Origin: Cherax quadricarinatus
Taxonomy: Eukaryota > Arthropoda > Malacostraca > Decapoda > Parastacidae
NCBI RefSeq assembly: GCF_038502225.1
Contig: NC_091325.1
Location: 32,644,514-32,708,513 of the forward strand
Direction: 5' to 3'
DNA: 64,000 nt
Under the pieces are notes generated by a model. The model had not been told where the DNA came from, searched no databases, and was given only the letters and a program-made list of their open reading frames with translations. Shown here in pieces: positions 14,906 to 28,056 of this stretch (position 1 is its first letter; the number at the start of each line of letters is the position of its first letter). Made by a program: the position numbers and the translations under genes.

Positions 14906-17900
14906 ATACACTGGGAAGCAGAGACACTGGGAAGCAGAGACACTGGGAAGCAGAGACACTGGGAAGCAGAGACACTGGGAAGCAGAGACACTGGGAAGCA
15001 GAGACACTGGGAAGCAGAGACACTGGGAAGCAGAGACACTGGGAAGCAGAGACACTGGGAAGCAGAGACACTGGGAAACAGAGACACTGGGAAGCATAGA
15101 CACTGGGAAGCAGAGACACTGGGAAGAAGAGACACCGGGAAGCAGAGACACTGGAGAGCAGAGACACTGGGAAGCAGAGACACTGAGAAGCAGAGACACT
15201 GGGAAGCAGAGACACTGGGAAGCAGAGACACTGGGAAGCAGAGACACTGGGAAGCAGAGACACTGGGAAGCAGATACACTGGGAAGCAGAGACACTGGGA
15301 AGCAGAGACACTGGGAAGCAGAGACACTGGGAAGCAGAGACACTGGGAAGCAGAGACACTGGGAAGCAGAGACACTGGGAAGCAGAGACACTGGGAAACA
15401 GAGACACCGGGAAGCAGAGACACTGGGAAGCAGAGACACCGGGAAGCAGAGACACTGGGAAGCAGAGACACTGGGAAGAAGAGACACTGGGAAGCAGAGA
15501 CACTGGGAAGCAGAGACACCGGGAAGCAGAGACACTGGGAAGCAGAGACACTGGGAAGCAGAGACACCGGGAAGCAGAGACACTGGGAAGCAGAGACACC
15601 GGGAAGCAGAGACAACGGGAAGCAGAGGCACTGTGAAGCAGAGACACCGGGAAGCAGAGACACCGGGAAGCAGAGACACCGGGAAGCAGAGACACTTTGA
15701 AGCAGAGACACTGGGAAGCAGAGACACTGGGAAGCAGAGACACCGGGAAGCAGAGACACCGGGAAGCAGAGACACCGGGAAGCAGAGACACCGGGAAGCA
15801 GAGACACCGGGAAGCAGAGACACCGGGAAGCAGGGACACTGGGAAGCAGGGACACTGAGAAGCAGAGACACCGGGAAGCAGAGACACCGGGAACCAGAGA
15901 CACCGGGAAGCAGAGACACTGGGAAGCAGAGCCACTGGGAAGAAGAGACACTGGGAAGCAGAGACACTGAGAAGCAGATACACTGGGAAGCAGAGACACT
16001 GGGAAGCAGAGACACTGGGAAGCAGAGACACTGGGAAGCAGAGACACTGGGAAGCAGAGACACTGGGAAGCAGAGACACTGGGAAGCAGAGACACTGGGA
16101 AGCAGAGACACTGGGAAGCAGAGACACTGGGAAGCAGAGACACTGGGAAGCAGAGACACTGGGAAGCAGAGACACTGGGAAGCAGAGACACTGGGAAGCA
16201 GAGACACCCGAAAGCAGAGACACCGGGAAGCAGAGACACCGGGAAGCAGAGACACCGGGAAGCAGAGACACCGGGAAGCAGAGACACTTTGAAGCAGAGA
16301 CACTGGGAAGCAGAGACACTGGGAAGCAGAGACACCGGCAAGACGAGACACCGGGAAGCAGAGACACCCGGAAGCAGAGACACCGGGAAGCAGAGACACC
16401 GGGAAGCAGAGACACCGGGAAGCAGGGACACTGGGAAGCAGAGACACTGAGAAGCAGAGACACCGGGAAGCAGAGACACTGAGAAGCAGAGACACCGGGA
16501 AGCAGAGACACTGGGAAGCAGAGCCACCGGGAAGCTTAGACACTGGGAAGCAGAGACACTGAGAAGCAGATACACTGGGAAGCAGAGACACTGGGAAGCA
16601 GAGACACTGAGAAGCAGAAACACCGGGAAGCAGAGACACTGGGAAGCAGAGACACTGGGAAGCAGAGACACTGGGAAGCAGAGACACCGGGAAGCAGAGA
16701 CACCGGGAAGCAGAGACACCGGGAACCAGACACACCGGGAAGTAGAGACACCGGGAAGCAGAGACACCGGGAAGCAGAGACTCTGGGAAGCAGAGACACT
16801 GGGAAGCAGAGACACAGGGAAGCAGAGACACTGGGAAGCAGAGACACTGGGAAGCAGAGACACTGGGAAGCAGAGACACTGGGAAGCAGAGACACTGGGA
16901 AGCAGAGACACTGGGAAGCAGAGACACTGGGAAGCAGAGACACTGGGAAGCAGAGACACTGGGAAGCAGAGACACTGGGAAGCAGAGACACTGGGAAGCA
17001 GAGACACTGGGAAGCAGAGACACTGGGAAGCAGAGACACTGGGAAGCAGAGACACTGGGAAGCAGAGACACTGGGAAGCAGAGACACCGGGAAGCAGAGA
17101 CACTGGGAAGCAGAGACACTGGGAAGCAGAGACACTGGGAAGCAGAGACACTGGGAAGCAGAGACACTGGGAAACAGAGACACCGGGAAGCAGAGACACT
17201 GGGAAGCAGAGACACCGGGAAGCAGAGACACTGGGAAGCAGAGACACCGGGAAGCAGAGACACTGGGAAGCAGAGACACTGGGAAGCAGAGATACTGGGA
17301 AGCAGAGACACTGGGAAGCAGAGACACTGGGAAGCAGAGACACCGGGAAGCAGAGACACTGGGAAGCAGAGACACTGGGAAGCAGAGACACTGGGAAGCA
17401 GAGACACTGGGAAGCAGAGACACCGGGAAGCAGAGACACTGGGAAGCAGAGACACTGGGAAGCAGAGACACCGGGAAGCAGAGACACTGGGAAGCAGAGA
17501 CACCGGGAAGCAGATACAACGGGAAGCAGAGACACTGTGAAGCAGAGACACCGGGAAGCAGAGACACCGGGAAGCAGAGACACCGGGAAGCAGAGACACT
17601 TTGAAGCAGAGACACTGGGAAGCAGAGACACTGGGAAGCAGAGACACCGGGAAGCAGAGACACCGGGAAGCAGAGACACATGGAAGCAGAGACACCGGGA
17701 AGCAGAGACACCGGGAAGCAGAGACACCGGGAAGCAGGGACACTGGGAAGCAGGGACACTGAGAAGCAGAGACACCGGGAAGCAGAGACACCGGGAACCA
17801 GAGACACCGGGAAGCAGAGACACTGGGAAGCAGAGCCACTGGGAAGCAGAGACACTGGGAAGCAGAGACACTGAGAAGCAGATACACTGGGAAGCAGAGA

Positions 17901-20900
17901 CACTGGGAAGCAGAGACACTGGGAAGCAGACACACTGGGAAGCAGAGACACTGGGAAGCAGAGACACTGGGAAGCAGAGACACTGGGAAGCAGAGACACT
18001 GGGAAGCAGAGACACTGGGAAGCAGAGACACTGGGAAGCAGAGACACTGGGAAGCAGAGACACTGGGAAGCAGAGACACTTTGAAGCAGAGACACTTGGA
18101 AGCAGAGACACTGGGAAGCAGAGACACCGGGAAGCAGAGACACCGGGAAGCAGAGACACCGGGAAGCAGAGACACCGGGAAGCAGAGACACCGGGAAGCA
18201 GAGACACCGGGAAGCAGGGACACTGGGAAGCAGAGACACTGAGAAGCAGAGACACCGGGAAGCAGAGACACCGGGAACCAGAGACACCGGGAAGCAGAGA
18301 CACTGGGAAGCAGAGCCACTGGGAAGCAGAGACACTGGGAAGCAGAGACACTGAGAAGCAGATACACTGGGAAGCAGAGACACTGGGAAGCAGAGACACT
18401 GGGAAGCAGAGACACTGGGAAGCAGAGACACTGGGAAGCAGAGACACTGGGAAGCAGAGACACTGGGAAGCAGAGACACCGGGAAGCAGAGACACCGGGA
18501 AGCAGAGACACCGGGAAGCAGAGACACCGGGAAGCAGAGACACCGGGAAGCAGAGACACCGGGAAGCAGAGACACTGGGAAGCAGAGCCACTGGGAAGCA
18601 GAGACACTGGGAAGCAGAGACACTGGGAAGCAGAGACACTGGGAAGCAGAGACACTGGGAAGCAGAGACACTGGGAAGCAGAGACACTGGGAAGCAGAGA
18701 CACTGGGAAGCAGAGACACTGGGAAGCAGAGACACTGGGAAGCAGAGACACTGGGAAGCAGAGACACTGGGAAGCAGAGACACTGGGAAGCAGAGACACT
18801 GGGAAGCAGAGACACTGGTAAGCAGAGACACTGGGAAGCAGAGACATTGGGAAGCAGAGACACTGGGAAGCAGAGACACCGGGAAGCAGAGACACTGGGA
18901 AGCAGAGACACTGGGACGCAGAGACACTGGGAAGCAGAGACACAGGGAAGCAGAGACATCGGAAAGCAGAGACACTGGGAAGCAGAGACACTGGGAAGCA
19001 GAGACACCGGAAAGCTGAGACACTGGGAAGCAGAGACACTGGGAAGCAGAGACACTGTGGAGCAGAGACATTGGGAAGCAGAGACACTGGGAAGCAGAGA
19101 CACCGGGAAGCAGAGACTCTCGGAAGCAGAGACACTGGGAAGCAGAGACACTGGGAAGCAGAGAGACTGGGAAGCAGAGCCACTGGAAAGCAGAGACACT
19201 GGGAAGCAGAGACACTGGGAAGCAGAGACACTGGGAAGCAGAGACACTGGGAAGGAGAGACACTGGGAAGCAGAGACACTGGGAAGCAGAGACACCGGGA
19301 AGCAGAGACACTGGGAAGCAGAGACACTGGGAAGCAGAGACACTGGGAAGCAGAGACACTGGGAAGCAGAGACACTGGGAAGCAGAGACACTGGGAAGCA
19401 GAGACACTGGGAAGCAGAGACACTTGGAAGCAGAGACACTGGGAAGCAGAGACACCGGGAAGCAGAGACACCGGGAAGCAGAGACACCGGGAAGCAGAGA
19501 CACCGGGAAGCAGAGACACCGGGAAGCAGAGACACCGGGAAGCAGAGACACCGGGAAGCAGGGACACTGGGAAGCAGAGACACTGAGAAGCAGAGACACC
19601 GGGAAGCAGAGACACAGGGAAGCAGAGACACCGGGAAGCAGAGACACTGGGAAGCAGAGCAACTGGGAAGCAGAGACACTGGGAAGCAGAGACACTGAGA
19701 AGCAGATACACTGGGAAGCAGAGACACTGGGAAGCAGAGACACTGGGAAGCAGAGACACTGGGAAGCAGAGACACTGGGAAGCAGAGACACTGGGAAGCA
19801 GAGACACTGGGAAGCAGAGACACTGGGAAGCAGAGACACTGGGAAGCAGAGACACTGGGAAGCAGAGACACCGGGAAGCAGAGACACCGGGAAGCAGAGA
19901 CACCGGGAAGCAGAGACACCGGGAAGCAGAGACACCGGGAAGCAGAGACACTTTGAAGCAGAGACACTGGGAAGCAGAGACACTGGGAAGCAGAGACACC
20001 GGCAAGACGAGACACCGGGAAGCAGAGACACCGGGAAGCAGAGACACCGGGAAGCAGAGACACCGGGAAGCAGAGACACCGGGAAGCAGGGACACTGGGA
20101 AGCAGAGACACTGAGAAGCAGAGACACCGGGAAGCAGAGACACCGGGAAGCAGAGCCACCGGGAAGCAGAGACACTGGGAAGCAGAGCCACCGGGAAGCT
20201 TAGACACTGGGAAGCAGAGACACTGAGAAGCAGATAAGCAGAGACACTGGGAAGCAGAGACACTGGGAAGCAGAGACACTGGGAAGCAGAGCACTGGGAA
20301 GCAGAGACACTGGGAAGCAGAGACACTGGGAAGAGACACTGGGAAGCAGAGACACTGGGAAGCAGAGACATTGGGAAGCAGAGACACTGGGAAGCAGAGA
20401 CACTGGGAAGCAGAGACACTGGGAAGCAGAGACACTGGGAAGCAGAGACACTGGGAAGCAGAGACACTGGGAAGCAGAGACACTGGGAAGCAGAGACACT
20501 GGGAAGCAGAGACACTGGGAAGCAGAGACACTGGGAAGCAGAGACACTGGGAAGCAGAGACACTGGGAAGCAGAGACACTGGGAAGCAGAGACACTGGGA
20601 AGCAGAGACACTGGGAAGCAGAGACACTGGGAAGCAGAGACACCGGGAAGCAGAGACACTGGGAAGCAGAGACACCGGGAAGCAGACACACTGGGAAGCA
20701 GATACACCGGGAAGCAGAGACACTGGGAAGCAGAGGCACTGGGAAGCAGAGACACTGGGAAGCAGAGACACCGGGAAGCAGAGACACTGGGAAGCAGAGA
20801 CACTGGGAAGCAGAGACACTGGGAAGCAGAGACACCGGGAAGCAGAGACACTGGGAAGCAGAGACACTGGGAAGCAGAGACACTGGGAAGCAGAGACACT

Positions 20901-23900
20901 GGGAAGCAGAGACACTGGGAAGCAGAGACACCGGGAAGCAGAGACACTGGGAAGCAGAGACACTGGGAAGCAGAGACACTGGGAAGCAGAGACACTGGGA
21001 AGCAGAGACACTGGGAAGCAGAGACACTGGGAAGCAGAGACACTGGGAAGCAGAGACACTGGGAAGCAGAGACACTGGGAAGCAGAGACACTGGGAAGCA
21101 GAGACACTGGGAAGCAGAGACACTGGGAAGCAGAGACACTGGGAAGCAGAGACACTGGGAAGCAGAGACACTGGGAAGCAGCACAGACACTGGGAAGCAG
21201 AGACACTGGGAAGCAGAGACACGGGGAAGCAGATACACTGGGAAGCAGAGACACTGGGAAGCAGGGAAGCAGAGACACTGGGAAGCAGAGACACTGGGAA
21301 GCAGAGACACTGGGAAGCAGAGACACTGGGAAGCAGAGACACTGGGAAGCAGAGACACTGGGAAGCAGAGACACTGGGAAGCAGAGACACTGGGAAGCAG
21401 AGACACTGGGAAGCAGAGACACTGGGAAGCAGAGACACTGGGAAGCAGAGACACTGGGAAGCAGAGACACTGGGAAGCAGAGACACTGGGAAGCAGAGAC
21501 ACTGGGAAGCAGAGACACTGGGAAGCAGAGACACTGGGAAGCAGAGACACTGGGAAGCAGAGACACTGGGAAGCAGAGACACTGGGAAGCAGAGACACTG
21601 GGAAGCAGAGACACTGGGAAGCAGAGACACTGGGAAGCAGAGACACTGGGAAGCAGAGACACTGGGAAGCAGAGACACTGGGAAGCAGAGACACTGGGAA
21701 GCAGAGACACTGGGAAGCAGAGACACTGGGAAGCAGAGACACTGGGAAGCAGAGACACTGGGAAGCAGAGACACTGGGAAGCAGAGACACTGGGAAGCAG
21801 AGACACTGGGAAGCAGAGACACTGGGAAGCAGAGACACTGGGAAGCAGAGACACTGGGAAGCAGAGACACTGGGAAGCAAAGACACTGGGAAGCAGAGAC
21901 ACTGGGAAGCAGAGACACTGGGAAGCAGAGACACTGGGAAGCAGAGACACTGGGAAGCAAAGACACTGGGAAGCAGAGACACTGGGAAGCAGAGACACTG
22001 GGAAGCAGAGACACTGGGAAGCAGAGACACTGGGCAGAGACAGAAGCACACTGGGAAGCAGAGACACTGGGAAGCAGAGACACTGGGAAGCAGAGACACT
22101 GGGAAGCAGAGACACTGGGAAGCAGAGACACTGGGAAGCAGAGACACTGGGAAGCAGAGGGGAAGCAGAGACACCGGGAAGCAGAGACACTGGGAAGCAG
22201 AGACACTGGGAAGCAGAGGGGAAGCAGAGACACTGGGAAGCAGGACACTGGGAAGCAGAGACACTTTGAAGCAGAGACACTGGGAAGCAGAGACACTGGG
22301 AAGCAGAGACACTGGGAAGCAGAGACACTGGGAAGCAGAGACACCAGGAAGCAATGACACTGGGAAGCAGAGACACTGGGAAGCAGAGACACCGGGAAGC
22401 AGAGACACTGGGAAGCAGAGACACTGGGAAGCAGAGACACTGGGAAGCAGAGACACTGGGAAGCAGAGACACTAAGCAGAGACACTGGGAAGCAGAGACA
22501 CTGGGAAGCAGAGACACTGGGAAGCAGAGACACTGGGAAGCAGAGACACTGGGAAGCAGAGACACTGGGAAGCAGAGACACTGGGAAGCAGAGACACTGG
22601 GAAGCAGAGACACTGGGAAGCAGAGACACTGGGAAGCAGAGACACCGGGAAGCAGAGACACCGGGAAGCAGAGACACCGGGAAGCAGAGACACTGGGAAG
22701 CAGAGACACCGGGAAGCAGAGACACTTTGAAGCAGAGACACTGGGAAGCAGAGACACTGGGAAGCAGAGACACCGGGAAGACGAGACACCGGGAAGCAGA
22801 GACACCGGGAAGCAGAGACACCGGGAAGCAGAGACACCGGGAAGCAGAGACACCGGGAAGCAGGGACACTGGGAAGCAGAGACACTGAGAAGCAGAGACA
22901 CCGTGAAGCAGAGACACCGGGAACCAGAGACACCGGGAAGCAGAGACACTGGGAAGCAGAGCCACCGGGAAGCAGAGACACTGGGAAGCAGAGACACTGA
23001 GAAGGAGATACACTGGGAAGCAGAGACACTGGGAAGCAGAGACACTGAGAAGCAGAAACACCGGGAAGCAGAGACACTGGGAAGCAGAGACACTGGGAAG
23101 CAGAGACACTGGGAAGCAGAGACACTGGGAAGCAGAGACACTGGGAAGCAGAGACACTGGGAAGCAGAGACACTGGGAAGCAGAGACACTGGGAAGCAGA
23201 GACACTGGGAAGCAGAGACACTGGGAAGCATAGACACTGGGAAGCAGAGACACTGGGACGCAGAGACACTGGGAAGCAGAGACACTGGGAAGCAGAGACA
23301 CTGGGAAGTAGAGACACTGGGAAGCAGAGACACCGGGAAGCAGAGACACTGGGAAGCAGAGACACTGGAAAGCAGAGACACTGGGAAGCAGAGACACCGG
23401 GAAGCAGAGACATCGGAAAGCAGAGACACTGGGAAGCAGAGACACTGGGAAGCAGAGACATTGGGAAGCAGAGACACTGAGAAGCAGATACACTGGGAAG
23501 CAGAGACACTGGGAAGCAGAGACACTGGGAAGCAGAGACACTGGGAAGCAGAGACACTGGGAAGCAGAGACACTGGGAAGCAGAGACACTGGGAAGCAGA
23601 GACACCTGGAAGCAGAGACACTGGGAAGCAGAGACACTGGGAAACAGAGACACTGGGAAGCAGAGACACTGGGAAGCAGAGACACTGGGAAGCAGAGACA
23701 CTGGGAAGCAGAGATACTGGGAAGCAGAGACTCTTGGAAGCAGAGACACTGGGAAGCAGAGACACTGGGAAGCAGAGACACTGGGAAGCAGAGACACTGG
23801 GAAGCAGAGACACTTGGAAGCAGAGACACTGGGAAGCAGAGATACTGGGAAGCAGAGGCACTGGGAAGCAGAGACACTGGGAAGCAGAGACACTGGGAAG

Positions 23901-24472
23901 TAGAGACACTGGGAAGCAGAGACACTGGGAAGCAGAGACACTGGGAAGCAGAGACACTGGGAAGCAGAGACACTGGGAAGCAGAGACACTGGGAAGCAGA
24001 GACACTGGGAAGCAGAGACACTGGTAAGCAGAGACACTGGGAAGCAGAGACTCTGGGAAGCAGAGACACTGGGAAGCAGAGACACTGGGAAGCAGAGACA
24101 CTGGGAAGCAGAGACACTGGGAAGCAGAGACACCGAGAAGCAGAGACACTGGGAAGCAGAGACACTGGGAAGCAGAGACACTGGGAAGCAGAGACACCTG
24201 GAAGCAGAGACACTGGGAAGCAGAGACACTGGGAAGCAGAGACACCGGGAAGCAGAGACACCGGGAAGCAGAGACACTGGGAAGCAGAGACACTGGGAAG
24301 CAGAGACACTGGGAAGCAGAGACACCGGGAAGCAGAGACACTGGGAAGCAGAGACACTGGGAAGCAGAGACACTGGGAAGCAGAGACACCGGGAAGCAGA
24401 GACACCGGGAAGCAGAGACACTGGGAAGCAGAGACACTGGGAAGCAGAGACACTGGGAAGCAGAGACACTGG

Positions 24473-24825
24473 GAAACCGGGAGGACACCATGACTCACAC
24501 ACCTCCTCTGAATTACGCAGTTCACAGAATTCATAAGAAATTCTGCCCACCGATTTTATCATATTTGTCATGACGTCTGCCTGGCTATAATGGATGAGTG
24601 CATCGCTGAATGATTCTAGTAGGTTTGGCGCTTGGTTTTTGATTATACTACTACTAATAATAATACTGGATGGGTAAATTAGGTAGCGTTGATAACTTGC
24701 TGTCTGGAACAAGCCTGGGTGACAACAGGTTCCCTGGGTGCTCGCAAACACAGCATTAATAAACACTAACAGTTATCCATTGAGCTTAATACATACGTAT
24801 GTACATTACTGACGTGTGTTTTTGT
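24473..24825. other. Unique spacer between array and first LINE
   Basis: No gene or known repeat is recognised here. The array breaks off in GGGAAACCGGGAGGACACC and the following 350 bp are AT-rich with a short TACTACTAATAATAATA tract near 24,645. A minus-strand open frame runs from this flank into the array, but only because the array has no stops. Confidence 0.6.
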
Positions 24826-26290
24826 GTGTATGTGTGTGTGTACTCACATATTTATACTCACCTATCTGTGGTTGTAAGGGTCAAGTCATAGCTCCTAGCC
24901 TCGCCTCTTCACTGGTCGCTACTAGGTACTTACTCTCCCTGCTCCATGAGCATTATTAAACCTAGTCTTAAAACTATGTATGGTGCCTGCCTCCACTACG
25001 TCACTTACTGGACTATTCCACTTCCTGGCAAGTCTATGGATAAAAAATTCCTTCCTAATATTCCTTTTACTCATCGGAGTCTTCATCTTCCAATTGTGAC
25101 CCTTTGTTTCAGTGTCCCATCTCTGGAACATCCAGTTTCTGTCCACCTTGTCAATTCCTCGCAGTATTTTATGTCATTATCATGTCTCCCCCAACACTCC
25201 TGTCCTACAGTGTCGTCAGGCCGATTTCCCTGAGCCTTTCTTCGTAGAACATTCCCCTTAGCTCTGGAACTACTCTTGTTCCAAACCATAGCACTTTCTC
25301 TAATTTCTTGGGGTGCTTGTCCAGGTGTGGGTTCCAAACTGGTGCTGTATATTTCAATATGAGCCTGACGTACACGGTGTACAGAGTCTTGAACGATTCC
25401 TTACTGAGGTATTGGTACGCTACTTTTAGGTTTGCCAGGCGCCCATATGCAGCAGCAGTTATCTAGTTGACGTGCGTCTCATTATCCTCTGTATTATACT
25501 CTTTCCAAGATTCTTTTCCTTGAATGAGGTTTGCAGTCTTTGGCCACCTTGCCTATATTCTCTCTGCGGTCTTCTATGCCTTTCCCTGATCTTCATGACA
25601 TTGTACTTGGCGGGGTTAAACTCGAGCAGCCTGTTGCTGGACCATTCTTTCAGCCTCTCCAGCTATTTAATTCCCCACATTAATTTCACATCATCTGCAA
25701 ATAGGGACATTTCTGAGTCTATCCCTTTATTCATGTCACTCACATGTAGCAAAAACAACACAGGTTCTAGGATTGACCCCTGTGGAACCCCGCCCGTCAC
25801 AGGCGCCCACTCTGACACCTCGTCAGGTACCATGATTCGTTGTTGCCTCCCTGTCAGGTATTCTCTAATCTATTGCAGTGCTTTTTCTGTTATGCATACA
25901 TGATCCTCTAGCATATTCACTAATCTCTTGTGAGGAATTGTGTCAAAGGTCTACTTGCAGTTCAAGAAAATGAAATCTACCTACCCCTCTGTATCGTATC
26001 TCACTTCAGTTACCTTGTCATAAAACTCCAGTAGGTTAGTGACACAGGATTTTCATTCCTTGAAACCATTCTGGTTGCCGTTTATAAGCTTGTGTCTTTC
26101 TATGTGCTCCACCACTTTCCTCCTGATAATCTTCTCCATGACTTTGCATACTATGTATGTCAGTGACACAGGTGTGTAGTTTATTGCCTCGTGTCTGTTT
26201 CCTTTCTTGAAAACTGGAACTACACTACCTGAGGTAGTTGTCCACTATTACGTGTTTGAGGAATGCAGTTGCTTTAAGTTGTAATGAGAA
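24826..26290 (-). mobile_element. AC-tail LINE, copy a (degraded RT to 3' end)
   Basis: On the minus strand this interval encodes, in several broken frames, the reverse transcriptase and C-terminal part of a jockey/CR1-superfamily non-LTR retrotransposon. The C-terminus near 24,922-25,146 includes the conserved KxFFxHR and WNSxxSDVVEAGTIHSFKTR pattern shared with the other copies. Upstream, GVPQGSILxPVLF and FADD-equivalent DNA lie near 25,700-25,800. The 3' end is the family terminus (two TACTCACC motifs on the + strand at about 24,840-24,870) next to a TG-rich tract at 24,816-24,840. Frameshifts and stops make it non-functional. Confidence 0.88.
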
Positions 26291-26422
26291 CAGATTATTC
26301 TCTATAAATAAAAGGTTGATCCTCTTATGCTCGTAACAAACTAACCTGACACTCCTTGAGTTTCTATCTTTTGTATAAATAAAAGAGAGATCGAAACTTA
26401 GTCAAGACTTATATTTAGTTAG

Positions 26423-26636
<214 letters not shown>

Positions 26637-28056
26637 TGAACTCACCAAATTTTCCAACCTGTGCCTGGCTGGCAGTGTCCCAGAGGCCATCAGACCCCTT
26701 TTCTTTGGTGCCTCATTGTGTGCCCTCCGGAAGAAGGATGGCGGAATCAGGCCCATTGCAGTGGGTAACACCCTTCGGCGCCTAGTCGCCAAGGCTGCAG
26801 TAAGAAGGGTGAGTCAAGAGGCTGCTGCAATGCTGAAACCAACTCAGCTCGGTTTCGGCGTTCAACAGGGCTGTGAAGCAGGTGCCCACGCAGCACGAGT
26901 ATATATCAAAAACATGTCCGATGAAAAAGCCTTGGTCAAATTGGACTTTGCCAATGCTTTCAACTCAGTCAGAAGGGATGCTGCTCTCCAAGCAGTTTAT
27001 AGCAACTTCCCTTCCCTTTATCCATTCATAGAATCATGTTATAGTGTGACTTCCAAACTATTGTTTGGGGACCATGATATTGACTCGTGTGAGGGCGTGC
27101 AACAGGGGGACCCTCTCGCCCCCTTTCTATTTTGTTTGGTCATCAAGGAAGTCACGGAGGCACTCTCCAGCGAGCTCAATATCTGGTTCCTGGACGACGG
27201 TACCCTAGCTGGCACAACAGAATCTCTCCTAGAGGACATCAGTGAAATTAAAGACATGGGAGAAAGCCTGGACCTTTCTTTAAACCCCACCAAATGTGAA
27301 ATAGTTTCTACCAATCAACAGATGATCCAGAATATTAGTGCTGTTTTAACAGGAGTACGAGCCATTGATCCAGCCAATAGCACTCTCCTCGGTGCTCCTC
27401 TTGGGTCCAATGCCATCGATCTGATCCTAGGAAAAAAAGTCTCAGACCTCCGGACGATGGAAAGCAGGATGAAAGACATTGACACACACGATGCCTTCTA
27501 CCTACTCACCAGGTGCCTGTCAATCCCAAAACTTGCCTATTTTCTGAGATGCTCCCCAGCCTTCAGCAGTCCAAAACTCAAGGAATATGACTCTCTCCCG
27601 AAGGCCATGCTAGAGAGTGTATTGAATCTTTCCCTTGACGATGGACAGTGGTTGCAAGCCTCACTATCGGTGAGGCTTGGAGGGCTAGGAGTACGCAGAT
27701 CCTCCCAGATTGCTCTACCAGCTTTCCTATCCTCTTCCATAGCATCAAACGAGTTGATAAGACAAATTCTTCCTGACACCCTCAGTGACTCAGCAGGAAT
27801 AGAAGACCCTAGCTATGCCAGTGCCATCACCGAATGGGAGACTCTTGCTGCTCCAGCACCAAACCCTAGTGCAGCACTGGCTCACAAACAGTCAAGCTGG
27901 GATGGCCCAATTGCTGAAAAGGTGCTTGCCAACATGCTCAGGGCTGCAACATCAGATAGGGAGATTGCCCGTCTCCAGGCTGTGAAAGACATCAGAAGAA
28001 GGCCCATGAAGGCTTTCTTCATCTCCCTATCCCCACTGATGTCTTTCTTGATCTGA
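26637..28056 (+). pseudogene. 5'-truncated non-LTR-type reverse transcriptase with FLDDG motif
   Basis: The frame is open from the edge of the (AT)n tract and contains reverse transcriptase blocks in order: LRKKDGGIRPIAVGNTLRR, KLDFANAFNSVRRD (first catalytic Asp), GVQQGDPLAPFLFCL, then WFLDDGTLAG where most retroelements have YxDD or FADD, followed by LNPTKCEIV. No endonuclease is visible: the 5' side starts inside the RT domain at the microsatellite, and the 3' side passes near 28,010-28,040 into unrelated Penelope-like sequence. The family was not identified with certainty. The DNA within the fragment is open for about 470 codons, so the fragment is fairly young or was under constraint. 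The annotated start is arbitrary, and I treat the fragment as a transposon relic. Confidence 0.8.

Larger units (their letters stand above)
1..24472. repeat. 16-bp minisatellite/satellite array, about 24.5 kb
   Basis: The whole interval is a head-to-tail array of GGGAAGCAGAGACACT and its variant ending in CACC, with scattered single-base variants and occasional short or long units. It is already in progress at base 1 and ends at the GGGAAACCGGGAGG transition near 24,472, so only the right edge is present. The + strand unit is 12/16 purine, which makes the array strongly strand-asymmetric. Sixteen is 1 modulo 3, so three consecutive units (48 bp, 16 codons) are read in all three phases by every frame. 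Neither strand of the consensus has a stop, so frames close only where variants such as TTTGAAGC, CTGTGAAGC or CTGAGAAGC make TGA. The very long cysteine/serine/leucine-rich minus-strand frames and the KQRHWEAETLGSRDTG-type plus-strand frames are consequences of this and have no start, codon-bias or domain support. I call no gene here. Confidence 0.97.

Noticed and set aside
15..24027. Plus-strand frames of the KQRHWEAETLGSRDTG type
   Set aside because: Same cause as the minus-strand frames; starts are non-ATG and stops fall on variant units.
1..24472. CRISPR array
   Set aside because: Units are contiguous 16-mers with no unique spacers, and the context is eukaryotic.
1..24472. Telomere repeat or G-quadruplex array
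   Set aside because: The unit has one GGG per 16 bp and is not TTAGG-like; four close G-runs of three are spaced by 13 nt, which makes quadruplexes doubtful.
138..24766. Giant minus-strand reading frames (up to 5,823 codons) rich in Ser, Cys and Leu
   Set aside because: They are the three phases of a 16-bp stop-free repeat, overlap one another, lack domain or codon-bias support and start at arbitrary points.
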